Shown here: positions 63,256-64,000 of the stretch, in pieces
Numbering within the stretch: the stretch's first letter is position 1
Layout of the letters: each line of letters starts with the position of its first letter
Made by a program: the position numbers and the translations under genes
Assembly: GCF_000442275.2 (NCBI RefSeq)
Contig: NZ_KE557306.1
Span: 776,871-840,870, forward strand
Source of the DNA: Litoreibacter arenae DSM 19593
Lineage (GTDB): Bacteria; Pseudomonadota; Alphaproteobacteria; Rhodobacterales; Rhodobacteraceae
Length of the DNA: 64,000 bases
Reading direction: 5' to 3'
Notes under the pieces: model-generated
Database searches by the model: none
Told to the model about the DNA's origin: nothing
Seen by the model: only the letters and a program-made list of their open reading frames with translations

Positions 63256-63695
63256 GACCGTGTTCCCAAGTGATCGGCCAGTGCATCAAGCGCCAGCACG
63301 TACCCTTTTGCGCCAAAGCCGGCAATCTGCCCCAGTGCTACCGGGGCGATGTAGGATTTGTGGCGGAACGCTTCGCGGGCGTGGATGTTGGACAGATGAA
63401 CCTCGACAACGGGTAGCTCGACGGAGGCAATGGCGTCCATCAGCGCCACCGACGTATGGGTGAACGCACCGGCGTTCAACACGATGCCGCGATGCTTGCC
63501 CTTGGCGTCGTGTATCGCGTCGATCAGCGCGCCTTCGTGGTTGGACTGCAAGCAAGAAACCTGCAAGTTCAATGACTTGCCATGCTCAATGCACAGATTT
63601 TCGACATCCGCCAACGTGACGGAGCCATAAACCTCGGGCTGACGTGTGCCCAACAAATTAAGATTTGGCCCGTTAAGGACAATTACAGACGACAT
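63252..63695 (-). CDS. aroQ: Type II 3-dehydroquinate dehydratase
   Basis: 147 aa. The shikimate-pathway step from 3-dehydroquinate to shikimate precursor. VLNGPNLNLLGTRQPEVYGS at the N-terminus supplies the active-site asparagine, arginine and tyrosine; SNHEGALIDAIHDA, LNAGAFTHTSVALMDAI and VEVHLSNIHAREAFRHKSYI complete the signature. Length is exact for the family. Its stop overlaps the LuxR start, which ties quorum-type regulation to a housekeeping promoter. Confidence 0.97.
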   Translation of the reverse strand: MSSVIVLNGPNLNLLGTRQPEVYGSVTLADVENLCIEHGKSLNLQVSCLQSNHEGALIDAIHDAKGKHRGIVLNAGAFTHTSVALMDAIASVELPVVEVHLSNIHAREAFRHKSYIAPVALGQIAGFGAKGYVLALDALADHLGTRS

Positions 63696-64000
63696 TCACC
63701 CTCCCTCGACACACGCGACAAAAACCTAGGACGCGTGTGCGCCTCTGTCGAGTAGTTTACACTTATTTCATCGGGTTTACAGAGATTGTTGAATTGCGCC
63801 TTTGCAGACTTTGATTTTTTAGCCAACGCGGTGGCGATGGAACGGCAATGCCGGAACGCTCCAATCATGAGGCGAAAGGTTGAGCGAACTCAGTTGATTG
63901 CCTTGTCTTTTGAAGAGAGTGGTGCCGATGACGCGCGCCACGCGGGCTCCGCTTCGTGCGTGAAGGCTCAAGTCTCGTTGCGACAGATTCCTCTATCTCA
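63696..64000. other. Terminal intergenic stretch; possible 5' end of a gene cut by the window
   Basis: 305 bases. The part next to aroQ is AT-richer and should contain its promoter. From ATG 63867 a plus-strand frame (RRKVERTQLIALSFEESGAD onwards) stays open to the edge. It has no clear ribosome site and no recognised family, so it may be chance. Nothing else was seen. Confidence 0.3.

Noticed and set aside
63683..63868. 61-codon minus frame upstream of aroQ
   Set aside because: It overlaps the aroQ start and presumed promoter and has no ribosome site or similarity.

Overview
The window reads as a chromosome segment of an alphaproteobacterium of the family Rhodobacteraceae, most likely a marine Roseobacter-group species. 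The base composition is GC-rich. The strongest taxonomic signal is the gene order dusB-ntrB-ntrC-ntrY-ntrX-trkA-trkH-hfq-hflX with ispDF-pgpA-cinA divergent to it. This order, a GAFTGA-less NtrC, a HemB without zinc cysteines, a fused IspDF and TRAP transport all fit that family. The assignment is inference from gene content; no rRNA or tRNA gene was recognised in the window.

Layout. 1-7.5 kb: the end of a glutaredoxin/MauE-type membrane protein, then a Cache-domain histidine kinase and NarL-type regulator divergent from a TRAP transporter (dctPQM). Palindromic sites, one of them NarL-like, lie in the shared promoter region. 7.5-12.2 kb, minus strand: a VOC protein, the N-end-rule transferase bpt, two small membrane proteins, and cinA-pgpA-ispDF. 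12.4-24.7 kb, plus strand: the nitrogen-regulation block (dusB-ntrBC-ntrYX), potassium uptake (trkA, trkH), hfq-hflX and a DUF2177 protein. 24.7-31.2 kb: a palindromic repeat, a phosphatase/penicillin-acylase pair, a beta-hydroxyacid dehydrogenase, a metallopeptidase-like protein and a caspase-like protein. 31.4-40.1 kb: a LysR regulator divergent from a purine unit (xdhABC, NCS2 permease, guaD), which would import purines and take guanine through xanthine to urate. 40.2-46.4 kb: a SYLF lipoprotein, hemB and its partner, a membrane protein and mfd. 46.7-51.1 kb: a tightly overlapping minus-strand unit (acyl-CoA synthetase, DsbA-like, YdjM-like, drug efflux) divergent from an XRE-cupin regulator. 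51.1-52.3 kb: a decayed patch with remnants of TetR, YCII and MAPEG genes. 52.3-55.2 kb: patatin, 3-hydroxybutyrate dehydrogenase and an RTX protein. 55.2-55.7 kb: a second copy of the repeat and a candidate minus-strand sRNA. 55.7-60.1 kb: an orphan peptide-binding protein, a DUF502 protein and pseudouridine catabolism (psuK-psuG). 60.3-62.5 kb: rpsB-tsf with structured leader, spacer and terminator, followed by a possible structured RNA. 62.5-63.7 kb: aroQ overlapping a LuxR-solo regulator.

The least explained items are five. The first is the 106-bp palindromic repeat (24722-24827 and 55193-55298), which supplies the stop codons of the reading frames on both sides. The second is the sRNA candidate near 55.6 kb. 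The third is the paired palindromes before dctP. The fourth is the deletion scar near 51.6 kb. The fifth is the rpsB leader with mutually exclusive hairpins. No phage, integrase, IS element, CRISPR array or defence system was seen. All coordinates and motif matches were read by eye, without database search.
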